Shown here: positions 1-9,637 of the stretch, piece by piece
Numbering within the stretch: position 1 is the stretch's first letter
Layout of the letters: each line of letters opens with the position of its first letter
Assembly (NCBI RefSeq): GCF_000482785.1
Contig: NZ_KI519499.1
Location: forward strand, 767,776-831,775
Length of the DNA: 64,000 nt
Source of the DNA: Derxia gummosa DSM 723
GTDB taxonomy: Bacteria; Pseudomonadota; Gammaproteobacteria; Burkholderiales; Burkholderiaceae_E
Reading direction: 5' to 3'
The notes under the pieces: model-generated
What the model was told of the DNA's origin: nothing
What the model saw: only the letters and a program-made list of their open reading frames with translations
Database searches by the model: none
Program-made: the position numbers and the translations under genes

Positions 1-35
1 GCAAGGTTGCGCTCTACCAACTGAGCTACTCCCGC
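1..35 (-). tRNA. tRNA-Gly (anticodon GCC likely), 5' part only
   Basis: On the minus strand the sequence begins GCGGGAGTAGCTCAGTTGG, which is a tRNA acceptor stem and D arm. It runs to TTGC at the window edge, the first two anticodon bases (GC) after the TT of the anticodon loop. A GCGGGAG acceptor strand, a CAACC anticodon stem and a GC- anticodon fit tRNA-Gly(GCC). The rest of the gene lies outside the window. A glycine tRNA just downstream of pgsA is common in Burkholderiales. Confidence 0.85.
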
Positions 36-152
36 ATTGCTCCGCAACTTTTGGTTGCTTGCCGAATTGGCGCTCGGCGTTGAGCAGAGATTGCGATTAT
101 AGAACGCATTCTCGACTTGTCAAACCTATGCGCTTTTGAAGATCAATCAGTG

Positions 153-746
153 TCATTTATGCGACTGCGTACGCTCGGCGATCTGAGGCCAAGCGCGGCG
201 CAGGTAATACAGCATGCTGATCACGGTCAGCACCGCCGCAAGCCAGGCAAGCGCATCGCCGACGCGTCCGGTATCGATCGACTCACCGGCAATCACCAAT
301 GGGTCGTAGTACAGCAGCATCGGGATCGCGACCATCTGCGCGGCGGTCTTTACCTTGCCGATCATGTTCACGGCCACCGCCTTCGAGGCGCCGATCTGCG
401 CCATCCATTCGCGCAGCGCGCTGATGGTGATCTCGCGGCCGATGATGATCAGCGCGATCAGCTCGTGCACGCGCTGGAGCTTGAGCAGCATGAGCAGCGC
501 CGCCGCGACCATGAGCTTGTCCGCGACCGGATCGAGGAAGGCGCCGAACTGCGAAGTCTGGTTCCAGCGCCGCGCCAGATAGCCATCGAACCAGTCGGTG
601 AGCGCGGCCGCCGCGAACATGGCGGTCGCGACGAGGTTCTGCATCTGCCGCGAAAGCAGGTCTTCGGGCAAATAGAAGATTCCGACGATGAGCGGAATCA
701 GCACGATGCGCGCCCAGGTCAGAAAGATGGGGAAGTTGAATGGCAT
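153..746 (-). CDS. pgsA: CDP-diacylglycerol--glycerol-3-phosphate 3-phosphatidyltransferase
   Basis: This inner-membrane enzyme transfers a phosphatidyl group from CDP-diacylglycerol to glycerol-3-phosphate, the committed step to phosphatidylglycerol and cardiolipin. The 197-residue length is normal. The CDP-alcohol phosphotransferase signature D-G-x2-A-R-x8-G-x3-D-x3-D is complete: D54, G55, A58, R59, G68, D72, D76. Several hydrophobic helices surround it, the first at about residues 8-26. It lies downstream of uvrC on the same strand with a 155-base gap and is followed by the glycine tRNA, the usual Burkholderiales order. Confidence 0.96.
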   Translation of the reverse strand: MPFNFPIFLTWARIVLIPLIVGIFYLPEDLLSRQMQNLVATAMFAAAALTDWFDGYLARRWNQTSQFGAFLDPVADKLMVAAALLMLLKLQRVHELIALIIIGREITISALREWMAQIGASKAVAVNMIGKVKTAAQMVAIPMLLYYDPLVIAGESIDTGRVGDALAWLAAVLTVISMLYYLRRAWPQIAERTQSHK

Positions 747-901
747 AGGGGCGCGATTCTAGCGACGGGCCGCTTGCGGCAATCCGTCGTTGCGTCGTGG
801 CGAAAATGCGGCACGCGCAGCGAGCGGGCAGCAGCAGGCCGCCCGACGAGGATGCGGCCAACCGCTTGCTCGCGGCGCCCCCTGCCGCGGGCTCTCGCCG
901 C

Positions 902-2782
902 TCAATGCAGCCGCCGATAGATCTCCTCGGCCAGCGTGCGCGAGATGCCGTCCACCGACGCGAGGTCGTCGATGCTCGCGTTGGCCACGCCGCGCAGCCC
1001 GCCGAAGCGCGTCAGCAACCGCTGGCGCCGCTTGGCGCCGACGCCCTCGATCTCCTCCAGCGCCGACACCTGCCGCGCCTTTGCGCGCTTGCTGCGCATG
1101 CCCGTGATCGCGAAGCGGTGCGCCTCGTCGCGGATCTGGGCGACGAGCATGAGCGCCGCGCTCCCGCCGCCGAGCAGCAGCTCGGGCCGGCCGTCGGCGA
1201 AGACGAGCGTCTCTAGCCCCACCTTGCGGTTCTCGCCCTTCTTCACGCCGACCAGCACCGACATGTCGAGCCCGAGTTCGGCGAACACCTGGCGCGCCAT
1301 CTCCACCTGCCCCGTGCCGCCGTCGATGAGCACGATGTCTGGCAGTTCCATCTCGCCGTCGGCCACCTTCGTGTAGCGGCGCATGAGCACTTGGCGCATC
1401 GCGGCGTAATCGTCGCCGGGCGTGATGCCGGTGATGTTGAAGCGCCGGTACTCGGCGTTCTGCATCGCGTGATGGCAATACACGACGCAGGACGCCTGCG
1501 TGGCCTCGCCCGCCGTGTGGCTGATGTCGAAGCATTCGATGCGCAGGTTTTCGAGGTCGTCGGCGCCGAGTTCCATGCCGAGCGTCTCGGCGAGCGCGGC
1601 GGTGCGCGCCTGGGCCGAGCCCTGCTCCGCGAGGTTGCGCGCAAGCGCGATTTCGGCGTTGCGCGTGCATTGCTCCAGCCAGGAGCGGCGCTGGCCTTGC
1701 GGCTGCTTCAGCCAGCTCACGCGGCGCTGGGCCACTTCGGTGAGCGCGTCCTGCACGGCCTGCATCGCGGGCGTGAACTCGGCGATGACGACGGCGGGCA
1801 GCGGCTGGTCGGCGTAGTGCTGGACCATGAAGGCTTCGAGCACGCGCTCGGCGAGCGGGCGGTCGTCGTCGAGCGCGTCGGCATCGACGATGTGCTTCGG
1901 GAAGTAGGCGCGGTCGCCCAGATGCCGGCCGCCGCGCACCATCGCGAGATTGACGCAAGCACGCCCGCCGCCCACCGCCACCGCGAGGATGTCGATGTCG
2001 GCCTCGTCGGCCACTTCCATCGACTGCTGGTGCAGCACCTTGCCGAGCGCCGACAGCCGGTTGCGCACCACCGCCGCCTCCTCGAAGCGCAGCTCGTCTG
2101 CAAACGCTGTCATGCGCTGCTCAAGCTCGCGCATCACCTCGGCATGGTCGCCGCGCAGGAAGCGCATCGCCTCCCGCACGTCGCGCGAGTACTCGTCGGC
2201 ACTGATCTTGTCGACGCAGGGCGCGGTGCAGCGCGCGATCTGGTGCAGCAGGCAGGGCCGCGTGCGGTTGCTGTAGACCGAGTCCTCGCAGGTACGCAGC
2301 TGGAACACCTTCTGGAGGATCTGGATCGACTGCTTGACCGCCCAGGCGCTCGGATAGGGACCGAAGTACTGGTTCTTCTTGTCCACCGAGCCGCGGTAGT
2401 AGGCCATGCGCGGGAAGCGGTGCGCCGTGAGCTTCAGGTAGGGATAGCTCTTGTCGTCGCGGAACAGGATGTTGAAGCGCGGCGCGAGCGTCTTGATGAG
2501 GTTGTTTTCGAGCAGCAGCGCCTCGGCCTCGGAGCGCGTGACCGTGGTCTCGATGCGCGCGATGCGCTCGACCATGCGCGCGATGCGTTCGCTGCTCGGC
2601 CGCTTCTGGAAGTAGCTCGACACACGCTTCTTCAGGTCGCGCGCCTTGCCCACGTAGAGCGCGGTGCCGGCCTCGTCGAAGTAGCGGTACACGCCCGGCA
2701 GGTGCGGCAGGCTGCGCACGACCGGCTTCGGGTCGAAGGCGGGCGCGGATTCGGGCAGTTCGGTGGGAGCGGAATCGGACAT
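902..2782 (-). CDS. uvrC: Excinuclease ABC subunit C
   Basis: This subunit makes both incisions in nucleotide excision repair after loading by UvrB. Taking the ATG at 2782 (MSDSAPTE...) gives 626 residues, close to the family's roughly 610; the reading frame stays open upstream but without family-like sequence. An N-terminal GIY-YIG nuclease domain is visible (GVY at 30-32, YVG at 43-45). A UVR motif ([11 protein letters not shown]) lies in the middle, the RNase H-like endonuclease half follows, and a helix-hairpin-helix region closes the C terminus. The gene diverges from earP, with start codons about 30 bases apart, so the two promoters must overlap or sit inside the neighbouring gene. Confidence 0.97.
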   Translation of the reverse strand: MSDSAPTELPESAPAFDPKPVVRSLPHLPGVYRYFDEAGTALYVGKARDLKKRVSSYFQKRPSSERIARMVERIARIETTVTRSEAEALLLENNLIKTLAPRFNILFRDDKSYPYLKLTAHRFPRMAYYRGSVDKKNQYFGPYPSAWAVKQSIQILQKVFQLRTCEDSVYSNRTRPCLLHQIARCTAPCVDKISADEYSRDVREAMRFLRGDHAEVMRELEQRMTAFADELRFEEAAVVRNRLSALGKVLHQQSMEVADEADIDILAVAVGGGRACVNLAMVRGGRHLGDRAYFPKHIVDADALDDDRPLAERVLEAFMVQHYADQPLPAVVIAEFTPAMQAVQDALTEVAQRRVSWLKQPQGQRRSWLEQCTRNAEIALARNLAEQGSAQARTAALAETLGMELGADDLENLRIECFDISHTAGEATQASCVVYCHHAMQNAEYRRFNITGITPGDDYAAMRQVLMRRYTKVADGEMELPDIVLIDGGTGQVEMARQVFAELGLDMSVLVGVKKGENRKVGLETLVFADGRPELLLGGGSAALMLVAQIRDEAHRFAITGMRSKRAKARQVSALEEIEGVGAKRRQRLLTRFGGLRGVANASIDDLASVDGISRTLAEEIYRRLH

Positions 2783-2813
2783 GGACAATGACGCGAAAGG
2801 ACTGCCGCCGATT

Positions 2814-3905
2814 ATGACCACCGCCCTGCCCCCCGTTCCGCCCGCGCGTTGCGACCTGTTCTGCCGCGTCATCGACAACCTCGGCGACGCGGGCGTGTGC
2901 TGGCGGCTCGCGCGCAATCTCGCGCATGACCACGGCGTGGCGGTGCGGCTCGTCATCGATGATCTGGCGAGCCTCGCCTTCATCGCGCCGGACGTGCGCG
3001 CGGAGCGGGCAGTGCAGCGCGTGCGCGGCATCACGGTCGAGCGCTGGCATGACGGCGTGCTGCCCGATGCCGGGGTGAGGCTCGTGATCGAGGCCTTCGC
3101 CTGCGAGCTGCCGGCGGACTATGTCGAGGCGCTCGCCCGCCTGCCCGCGCCGCCGCGCTGGATCAATCTCGAATACCTCACCGCCGAGCCCTTCGCGCGC
3201 GACTGGCACGGGCTGCCGAGCCCGCATCCGTGGCTGCCGCTGGTGAAGCACTTTCACTTTCCGGGCTTCGAGGCGGGCGGGGGCGGGCTGATCGTCGAGC
3301 CGGGGTTGCGAAGGTCGTGCGCCGTTGCGGTCGAATCCGCGCCGCCGGATGCCGGAGCCCCGGCCGCAAGCCGGGCGCTGAAGCTGTTCGTCTTCTGCTA
3401 CCCGACGGCCGCGCTCGACAGCCTCGCCCGCGCGATCGACCACGACGCGCGCCCGGTGGAAGTCACACTCGCGCCGGGCCGCGCGCAATGGCCGACGACA
3501 TCGCGGCTCGACGTCATCCGCCCCGCGCCCGTGGCCCAGGAAGCCTTCGACGACTGGCTGCGCGCCGCCGACCTCAGCATCGTGCGCGGCGAGGATTCGG
3601 TGGTGCGCGCCCAGCTGCTCGGCCGGCCCTTCGTCTGGCACATCTATGCCCAGGACGACGGTGCGCACTGGGCCAAGCTCGAAGCCTTCGAGGCGCTGTA
3701 TTCGCGCGGCCTGCCGCCGACCGCCGCGTCGGCGTGGATCGGCTTCCAGCACGCCTGGAATGCCGGTGCCGATGTCGGCGCGCACTGGCCGGCGCTGCGC
3801 GCCGCCCTGCCCGACCTCGCGCGCCATGCGCTCGTCTGGCGCGACCGCCTGCTCGCCCTGCCCGACCTCGGGCGCCAACTCGCGGCCGACATTGCCGCAG
3901 GTTAG
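2814..3905 (+). CDS. earP: EF-P arginine-32 rhamnosyltransferase EarP
   Basis: EarP attaches rhamnose from dTDP-L-rhamnose to Arg32 of elongation factor P, which activates EF-P for polyproline translation in a subset of beta- and gammaproteobacteria. The N-terminal signature [20 protein letters not shown] carries the conserved aspartates D21 and D25, and the C-terminal half has the nucleotide-sugar motif [16 protein letters not shown] chose the ATG at 2814 (363 residues), with AAAGGA upstream; an in-frame ATG at 2781 overlapping the uvrC start is also possible (374 residues). The gene lies 71 bases upstream of efp, its substrate, which supports the assignment strongly. Confidence 0.94.
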   Translation: MTTALPPVPPARCDLFCRVIDNLGDAGVCWRLARNLAHDHGVAVRLVIDDLASLAFIAPDVRAERAVQRVRGITVERWHDGVLPDAGVRLVIEAFACELPADYVEALARLPAPPRWINLEYLTAEPFARDWHGLPSPHPWLPLVKHFHFPGFEAGGGGLIVEPGLRRSCAVAVESAPPDAGAPAASRALKLFVFCYPTAALDSLARAIDHDARPVEVTLAPGRAQWPTTSRLDVIRPAPVAQEAFDDWLRAADLSIVRGEDSVVRAQLLGRPFVWHIYAQDDGAHWAKLEAFEALYSRGLPPTAASAWIGFQHAWNAGADVGAHWPALRAALPDLARHALVWRDRLLALPDLGRQLAADIAAG

Positions 3906-3976
3906 AATCGCGGGCTTTGTCAACTCTGGCGCCGACGCGTTTCCTGCGGGCGCCCTACCCGCAAGGTTTCCCCCGT

Positions 3977-4537
3977 ATGAAGACCGCTCAGGAACTGCGC
4001 GCCGGCAACGTGATCATGGTCGGCACCGAGCCGATGGTCGTGCAAAAGGCCGAGTACAACAAATCCGGCCGCAATGCCGCCGTCGTCAAGCTCAAGATGA
4101 AGGGCCTGCTGTCGGGCTCCGGCGCCGAAACCGTCTACAAGGCCGACGACAAGTTCGACGTGCTGGTGCTCGACCGTAAGGAAGTCACCTACTCGTACTT
4201 CGCCGATCCGATGTACGTCTGGATGGACGCCGAGTACAACCAGTACGAGATCGAGGCCGAGAACATGGGCGACGCCCTGAGCTACCTCGAAGAAGGCATG
4301 CCGGCCGAAGTCGTGTTCTACAACGACCGCGCCATCTCGGTCGAACTGCCGACCTCGCTCGTGCGTGAAGTCACCTACACCGAACCCGCCGTCAAGGGCG
4401 ATACCTCGGGCAAGGTGCTCAAGCCCGCCAAGCTCGCGACCGGCTTCGAGATCTCGGTGCCGCTGTTCGTCGATACCGGCGACAAGATCGAAATCGACAC
4501 CCGCACGCACGAATACCGCAGCCGCGTGAAGGGCTGA
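3977..4537 (+). CDS. efp: Elongation factor P (Arg32 type)
   Basis: EF-P rescues ribosomes stalled on consecutive prolines. The protein is 186 residues with the usual three-domain layout. The ATG at 3977 gives the canonical start [11 protein letters not shown]. The modified loop reads NKSGRNAAV with arginine at position 32, so this is the rhamnosylated EF-P type rather than the lysine type; the neighbouring earP encodes the modifying enzyme. A possible -10 hexamer TAGAAT overlaps the earP stop codon at 3903-3908, so efp may have its own promoter as well as readthrough from earP. A strong bidirectional terminator follows. Confidence 0.98.
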   Translation: MKTAQELRAGNVIMVGTEPMVVQKAEYNKSGRNAAVVKLKMKGLLSGSGAETVYKADDKFDVLVLDRKEVTYSYFADPMYVWMDAEYNQYEIEAENMGDALSYLEEGMPAEVVFYNDRAISVELPTSLVREVTYTEPAVKGDTSGKVLKPAKLATGFEISVPLFVDTGDKIEIDTRTHEYRSRVKG

Positions 4538-4575
4538 TTCTTCGATAGGTTCGCCGGATCATTTCCGGCGGAGCT

Positions 4576-4620
4576 CCAACAAAAAAGCCGCCCTGCAATG
4601 CACGGCGGCTTTTTTGTTGG
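4576..4620. terminator. Bidirectional intrinsic terminator between efp and nagZ
   Basis: A perfect 17-base inverted repeat (4576-4592 with 4604-4620) surrounds an 11-base loop. It has a GCCGCC/GGCGGC core flanked by an A tract on the left and a T tract on the right. It can therefore end transcription of efp (plus) and of the nagZ block (minus). The genes are convergent here. Confidence 0.92.
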
Positions 4621-4716
4621 CTGACGAATTTGGCCGGCAAATTCGGCGCCGGATCGGCGAATTGGTGGCTCCGTCGATCCGATTCACCACCGACCCGCCG
4701 ATCGGGCCGGCGCGAT

Positions 4717-5775
4717 TCAGAGCGACTTGAGAATCTTGAATGCCGCCGCGTAACGATCGCTCGCGCGCAGCGTTTCCCAATCGGGAATGGCCGCCGTCGG
4801 CTTGAGCGTCGAAATGCGGCCCAGGCTCGCGGCCGACATCGTGTGGTCGAGGCCGTCGAGCAGGCGGTCGAGTCGATCGGGCTTGTTGCACGCGAGGAGC
4901 ATGTCGCAGCCCGCGCGCAGCGCCGCATGTGCCGATGCGACGAGGTCGCCCGCGACACGCGCGCCTTCCATGTTGAGGTCGTCGCTGATGATGACGCCGA
5001 GGAAGCCGAGCCTCTGGCGCAGCACCTTCTGCAACCAGGTGGCCGAGAAGCCCGCCGGCAGCTCATCGACCGCCGGATACACCACATGCGCCGGCATCAC
5101 TGCCGCCAGACCGATGCCGAACCAGCCATAAGGCGCTGCATCGCTGTCGAGGATTTCATCGAGCGTGCGCTCGTCGGTCGGCAGGTCGAGGTGAGAATCG
5201 GCCTCGGCCCAGCCATGCCCTGGAAAATGCTTGCCGCAATTGGCCATTCCAGCGAGCGACATGCCATGCGTGAGTGCCTGGGCCAGCAGCGTGACCGTGC
5301 GTGGATCGTCATGGAATGCGCGATCGCCGATCACTTCCGAATGGCCGTAATCGAGATCGAGTACCGGTGCGAAACTCAGATCGACACCGCAGGCGCGCAA
5401 TTCGCTGGCGAGCACATAGCCGACGGCCGATGCGGCGCGCACCGCTTCAAGCTTGCTCGGCGATTCATCGCGATCCCAGAGCTTGCCGATGCGGCGCATC
5501 GGCGGAATCGACGTGAATCCGTCGGCGCGGAATCGCTGGACCCGACCGCCCTCATGATCGACCGCGATGATCAATTCCGGCCGCAATTCGCGGATGGCTG
5601 AAGTGAGCGAAATCAGCTGGGCGCGCGATTCGAAATTGCGCGCAAAAAGAATGACCCCGCCGGTATGGGGATGAAGCAATCGCCGACGATCGGCCTCGCT
5701 GATTTCCAGCCCTTCGAGGTCGATCATGACCGGCCCGAGCGCAGGAATTGAGGAACTCATCGTGCTGGCAGACAT
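4717..5775 (-). CDS. nagZ: Beta-N-acetylhexosaminidase (cell-wall recycling)
   Basis: A cytoplasmic glycoside hydrolase family 3 enzyme that removes N-acetylglucosamine from anhydromuropeptides during peptidoglycan recycling. Family motifs are clear: VDHEGGRVQRF near residues 72-82, KHFPGHG at 182-188 and the nucleophile region SDDL at 264-267. From the ATG at 5775 it has 352 residues; an ATG at 5760 is equally plausible and I see no convincing ribosome binding site for either. It is the last gene of the long minus-strand block. In relatives acpS normally sits between pdxJ and nagZ; here only about 190 non-coding bases lie there. Confidence 0.93.
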   Translation of the reverse strand: MSASTMSSSIPALGPVMIDLEGLEISEADRRRLLHPHTGGVILFARNFESRAQLISLTSAIRELRPELIIAVDHEGGRVQRFRADGFTSIPPMRRIGKLWDRDESPSKLEAVRAASAVGYVLASELRACGVDLSFAPVLDLDYGHSEVIGDRAFHDDPRTVTLLAQALTHGMSLAGMANCGKHFPGHGWAEADSHLDLPTDERTLDEILDSDAAPYGWFGIGLAAVMPAHVVYPAVDELPAGFSATWLQKVLRQRLGFLGVIISDDLNMEGARVAGDLVASAHAALRAGCDMLLACNKPDRLDRLLDGLDHTMSAASLGRISTLKPTAAIPDWETLRASDRYAAAFKILKSL

Positions 5776-5966
5776 GAAAGGGTAAGAAAAGAAGTCAAGC
5801 ACTCTATCGGGAAAGCCCGGGGCCGCAAAGCATCCTGTCACGCTGTCGGACATATGGCGAAACGCGGTTGCAACCGGCATTGCGATGCAAATGCGCGACG
5901 GCATCGGAGGCTGGCGAAGCCTTCATCCGATGTCGCTCGGCCGACCCGTGCCCGGGATTTCGAGCT

Positions 5967-6719
5967 TCAGCTGCCGGCGAAGCCGCGCTGCCCCGGACGC
6001 GCCGCGATCATCAGCGCCTTCATCTCGCGCACCGCCGCCGCCCAGCCAATGAACAGCGCCCGGGCCACGACGGCATGACCGATGTTCAGCTCGGCAATGC
6101 CGTCGAGCGCGGCGATCGGCGTGACGTTTTCGACATTCAGGCCATGGCCGGCGTTCACCTTGTCGAAGCCGAGCTTCAGGCCCGTGAGCACGCCGGCGCG
6201 AATGCGCTCGAACTCGCGGTCGCGTTCGGCCGCGTCGTGGGCATCGGCATAGCGGCCGGTGTGCAGCTCGATGACCGGCGCGCCGGCCGCGCGCGCGGCC
6301 TTGATCTGGCGTTCGTCGGCGTCGATGAACAGCGAGACGCGGATGCCCGCCTCTGCCAGCCGCGCCGCCACCGACTTCACGCGCTCGAACTGACCGGCCA
6401 CGTCAAGGCCGCCTTCGGTCGTCAGCTCTTCGCGCCGCTCGGGCACAAGGCAGACGTCCTGCGGGCGCACTTCCAGCGCGAAGGCGACCATCTCTTCGGT
6501 GACGGCCATCTCCAGGTTCATGCGGGTGCGCAGGCGGGCGCGGATGGCGCGCACGTCGTCGTCGCGGATGTGACGGCGGTCCTCGCGCAGGTGCAGCGTG
6601 ATCGCCTCGGCGCCGGCGTCCTCGGCCAGCAGCGCCGCGTCGAGCGGACTGGGATAGACGGTGCCGCGCGCGTTGCGCACGGTGGCGACGTGGTCGATGT
6701 TGACGCCGAGTTCGATCAT
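5967..6719 (-). CDS. pdxJ: Pyridoxine 5'-phosphate synthase
   Basis: This enzyme condenses 3-amino-2-oxopropyl phosphate with 1-deoxyxylulose 5-phosphate, the ring-closing step of vitamin B6 synthesis. The ATG at 6719 starts the canonical [19 protein letters not shown] and gives 250 residues, the family length. Recognisable blocks include [27 protein letters not shown] and the terminal [12 protein letters not shown]. The start codon overlaps the recO stop in an ATGA, so translation is probably coupled. The open frame upstream of 6719 is recO coding sequence in another frame and is not part of this gene. Confidence 0.97.
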   Translation of the reverse strand: MIELGVNIDHVATVRNARGTVYPSPLDAALLAEDAGAEAITLHLREDRRHIRDDDVRAIRARLRTRMNLEMAVTEEMVAFALEVRPQDVCLVPERREELTTEGGLDVAGQFERVKSVAARLAEAGIRVSLFIDADERQIKAARAAGAPVIELHTGRYADAHDAAERDREFERIRAGVLTGLKLGFDKVNAGHGLNVENVTPIAALDGIAELNIGHAVVARALFIGWAAAVREMKALMIAARPGQRGFAGS

Positions 6720-7642
6720 AGGGATTGCAGCTCCGTGAGTATCTGGCGCGAATTGAGCGGCCGGCCGGCGAGCACGGCGGCCAGCATCTGGCGCATGAGG
6801 ATCTTCGCCTGCTGGCGCGTGCGCGGGTCGGAATAGTCGCCGGCTTCGATGTCGAGCAGGGTCTTGCCGTCGACGACGACATGGTCGGCGTGGTCGCCGC
6901 GACGCGCCTCGCGCACGCCGACGCCGGGCATGAGCAGGTAGCGGCGCTCGGGCTCGACCGGCGTGTCGGCGGCGGTGCGGTCCATACGCGGGCCGTAGCC
7001 GATCTCGCGCAGCAGCAGCAGTTCGAAGCGTCGCAGCACCGCGTCCTGCGGCAGGCCAGCGGCGAGTTCGTTCAGCGCGAGCAGATAGCCGGCGAACAGG
7101 AAGGGATGGGCATCCTCGCGCGCGAGCAGCTTGAGCAACAGCTCGTTCATGTAGAAGCCGCAGAGCAGCGCGGCCTCGCGCAGCGCCGGCTGGCCGCCGA
7201 CCCAGGTCGCGCCGGTAAGCGTCTTGACCTCGCCGCGGCCGCTCCACGACAGCATCAGCGGCTGCATCGACACCAGCACCGTGCGCAGCGCCGAATGCGG
7301 CCGGCGCGCGCCCTTGGCCACCAGCGCCACGCGGCCGTGGTCGCGCGTGAAGGCCTGGAGGACGAGGCTGGTTTCCTTGTAGGGCGTGGCGTGGAGGACG
7401 TAGCCCGGTGCGTCGGTGACGCGCTCGGGGCGACCGCTGGCGGAGGAAGCGGCGCGGCGCGCGCGCGGTCGGGCGGAAGGCTTGGCGGGGACGGCCGCGA
7501 TAGGCGTCGCGGCCACGGTCACGATGGGGACGGCGGTCAAGTCCGGTGAATCGGTGGCAGGCGGCTCGGCCGCCGAGGCAGGCGCGGACGGCGCACCGCC
7601 GTCAGGGCTTGCGAGGGCGTCGCCGCCCTCAGTCGTAGCCAT
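6716..7642 (-). CDS. recO: DNA repair protein RecO with Ala/Pro-rich N-terminal extension
   Basis: RecO acts in the RecFOR pathway, helping load RecA onto SSB-coated gaps. The core begins near residue 80 with a family-like segment ([20 protein letters not shown]) and includes [10 protein letters not shown]. It has 308 residues against roughly 240-270 for most RecO proteins. The excess is an N-terminal stretch of about 75 residues rich in Ala, Pro, Ser and Arg, probably disordered. The start at 7642 overlaps the end of era by 14 bases; I see no better start close to the conserved core, so the extension may be real, but a GTG or TTG further in cannot be excluded. Confidence 0.9.
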   Translation of the reverse strand: MATTEGGDALASPDGGAPSAPASAAEPPATDSPDLTAVPIVTVAATPIAAVPAKPSARPRARRAASSASGRPERVTDAPGYVLHATPYKETSLVLQAFTRDHGRVALVAKGARRPHSALRTVLVSMQPLMLSWSGRGEVKTLTGATWVGGQPALREAALLCGFYMNELLLKLLAREDAHPFLFAGYLLALNELAAGLPQDAVLRRFELLLLREIGYGPRMDRTAADTPVEPERRYLLMPGVGVREARRGDHADHVVVDGKTLLDIEAGDYSDPRTRQQAKILMRQMLAAVLAGRPLNSRQILTELQSL

Positions 7643-8537
7643 AGGCGCGCAGGCCGGCCTCGTTGTCGGCCCAGCCCGACTTCACCTTCACCCAGAGTTC
7701 GAGATGCACGCCGCACTCGAACATCGCTTCCATGCCCTTGCGGGCCTCGGTGCCGATGCGCTTGATGCGCTCGCCACCGGCGCCAATCATGATCGCGCGC
7801 TGGCTTTCGCTCGCCACGAGCAGGTTGGCATGCACCTCGATGCGGCCCGGCTGCGAGGTCTCGTCGAAGCGCTCGATGACGACCGTGCTCTCGTAGGGCA
7901 ACTCGTCGCCGACGAGGCGGAACACCTTCTCGCGGATGAGCTCGGCAGCCATGAACCGCATGCTGCGATCGGTCACCTCGTCTTCCGGGAACATCGCCTC
8001 GCCTTCGGGCAGCTGCTTCGCCGTCTCGGCGCGCAGCACGTCGAGCTGGATCGGCTTGGTCGCCGACACCGGCACGATCGCGGCGAAGTCGCGCAGCTTG
8101 CTCACCTCGGCCACGAAGGGCAGCAGGTCGTTCTTGCGCTCGACGCGATCGACCTTGTTCATCACGAGGATGACCGGCTTGTTCGCGGGCAGCAGCGACA
8201 GGAGCTTGCGATCGTCGGGGCCGCAGCGCAGCGCCTCGATCACCCACAGCACCACGTCCACATCGGCCAGCGCCGTCGTGACCGCGCGGTTCAGCACGCG
8301 ATTGAGCGCGTTGCTGTGCTTGGTCTGATAGCCCGGCGTATCGACGAACACGAACTGCACGCCCGGCTGGGTGTCGATGCCGAGGATGCGATGCCGCGTG
8401 GTCTGCGCCTTGTCGGCCGTGATGCTCACCTTCTGGCCGACCAGCGCATTCAGCAGCGTCGACTTGCCCACGTTAGGCCGCCCGACGATGGCCACATAGC
8501 CCGCGCGCGACACCGGCGCCTGTTCCGCTTCACTCAT
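7629..8537 (-). CDS. era: GTPase Era
   Basis: Era is an essential GTPase that binds 16S rRNA and helps 30S maturation. At 302 residues it is standard. The G1 motif [10 protein letters not shown]3 DTPGY and G4 NKVD are present, followed by a C-terminal KH domain with [11 protein letters not shown]. The ATG at 8537 overlaps the rnc stop as ATGA, so rnc and era are translationally coupled, as in many proteobacteria. The C-terminal coding end overlaps the chosen recO start. Confidence 0.98.
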   Translation of the reverse strand: MSEAEQAPVSRAGYVAIVGRPNVGKSTLLNALVGQKVSITADKAQTTRHRILGIDTQPGVQFVFVDTPGYQTKHSNALNRVLNRAVTTALADVDVVLWVIEALRCGPDDRKLLSLLPANKPVILVMNKVDRVERKNDLLPFVAEVSKLRDFAAIVPVSATKPIQLDVLRAETAKQLPEGEAMFPEDEVTDRSMRFMAAELIREKVFRLVGDELPYESTVVIERFDETSQPGRIEVHANLLVASESQRAIMIGAGGERIKRIGTEARKGMEAMFECGVHLELWVKVKSGWADNEAGLRAYGYD

Positions 8538-9271
8538 GACTTCCTCCGCTCGCCGGCCACGCCCGCGCGGCGTGTCCTGACCCGCCCGTCGGGCAGTGCC
8601 GCCGCGAGCTGTTCCAGCACCTGTCGTGCCGCATCCTGTTCCGCGGCGCGCCGGTTGGCACCCGTGCCGACCGCGCGCAACTGCAACTTCGCGATCGCGC
8701 ACTCGACCTCGAACTGCTGCTCATGCGCCGCGCCATGCGTCGCGAGCACCTTGTAGACCGGCAACGGCAGATGCCGCCCCTGGAGTTGCTCCTGCAACTC
8801 GGTCTTCGCATCCTTGCGGATCGCCGCCTCGCCGAGTTGGGCGATCAGCGGCTGGTAGAGCCGCTCGATCACCGCGTAGGCGACGTCGAAACCGGCGTCG
8901 AGCAGCACCGCGCCGAATACCGCTTCAAGCGCATCGGCCACGATCGACGGCCGGGTCGCGCCACCGCTGCGCAATTCGCCCTCGCCGAGGCGAAGGTACT
9001 GACTCAGGCCGAGCTTCTGGCCGATCTCGGCCAGCGCTTCCTGCCGCACGAGATTCGATCGCACGCGCGAAAGATCGCCCTCATCGATCGACCGGTAATG
9101 CCCGAAAAGCAGCTTGGCGATCGCGCAGCTCAGAACCGCGTCGCCGAGAAATTCGAGCCGCTCGTTGTGCTCGGCGGCAAAACTGCGATGGGTCAACGCC
9201 TGGACAAGCAGCGCCGGATTGGCAAATTCATGCCCGAGCGGCTTGGCAAATAGCCTTGGGTCGAACATCAC
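8534..9271 (-). CDS. rnc: Ribonuclease III
   Basis: A double-strand-specific endoribonuclease for rRNA and mRNA processing. The 245-residue protein has the signature NERLEFLGD at residues 36-44 and a second acidic patch ([13 protein letters not shown]), the Mg-binding catalytic residues of the RNase III domain. A C-terminal double-stranded-RNA-binding domain ([10 protein letters not shown] onward) follows, then a basic tail of about 15 residues. It overlaps era by four bases and follows the DUF4845 gene by 7 bases, inside the lepA-lepB-rnc-era block. Confidence 0.97.
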   Translation of the reverse strand: MMFDPRLFAKPLGHEFANPALLVQALTHRSFAAEHNERLEFLGDAVLSCAIAKLLFGHYRSIDEGDLSRVRSNLVRQEALAEIGQKLGLSQYLRLGEGELRSGGATRPSIVADALEAVFGAVLLDAGFDVAYAVIERLYQPLIAQLGEAAIRKDAKTELQEQLQGRHLPLPVYKVLATHGAAHEQQFEVECAIAKLQLRAVGTGANRRAAEQDAARQVLEQLAAALPDGRVRTRRAGVAGERRKS

Positions 9272-9278
9272 TCGATAC

Positions 9279-9635
9279 TCATCGGGACTTGCTGCTGCCC
9301 GAATAATCGATCACCAGACTGACCGGGCCGGCAAGTTCCATCTTCTTCTCGTAGGCAAAGCTCACCACGACATTGCCGGCCGAATCCTTGGTGATCTCGA
9401 TATCGCGGGCGCCAATGGAATTGATGTCGTCGATCTGCGCCTGCTTGGTGAAAAGCTCCCGCACCTCGGCCGGCGTCGAACCATTGGCAGCCCGCACAAC
9501 CGCGCGCTTGACCGCCTGATACTCGAAGAATGACGGCACTATCTTCATGCTGGTAACAGCAATGAAGCCAATCACTGCGGCCAGAAAGATCAGGCCGATC
9601 AGGCCGATGCCCTGCTGCTTGCGCTTGTTCATCAT
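9279..9635 (-). CDS. DUF4845 small membrane protein
   Basis: A 118-residue protein with one N-terminal membrane helix (about residues 9-28, [19 protein letters not shown]) and an extracytoplasmic remainder with a pilin-like feel ([17 protein letters not shown]). DUF4845 proteins sit between lepB and rnc in many beta- and gammaproteobacteria; no function is established. I took the ATG at 9635; a TTG at 9641 that would overlap the lepB stop, and an ATG at 9632, are alternatives. Confidence 0.88.
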   Translation of the reverse strand: MMNKRKQQGIGLIGLIFLAAVIGFIAVTSMKIVPSFFEYQAVKRAVVRAANGSTPAEVRELFTKQAQIDDINSIGARDIEITKDSAGNVVVSFAYEKKMELAGPVSLVIDYSGSSKSR

Positions 9636-9637
9636 GG

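Noticed and set aside
2121-3923. A 600-codon minus-strand open frame across uvrC and earP
   Set aside because: It reads uvrC in the wrong frame and earP in antisense; both real genes are clear.
5854-6078. A small plus-strand frame in the gap where acpS is expected
   Set aside because: It is mostly antisense to pdxJ, has no resemblance to AcpS or another known family, and has no ribosome site.
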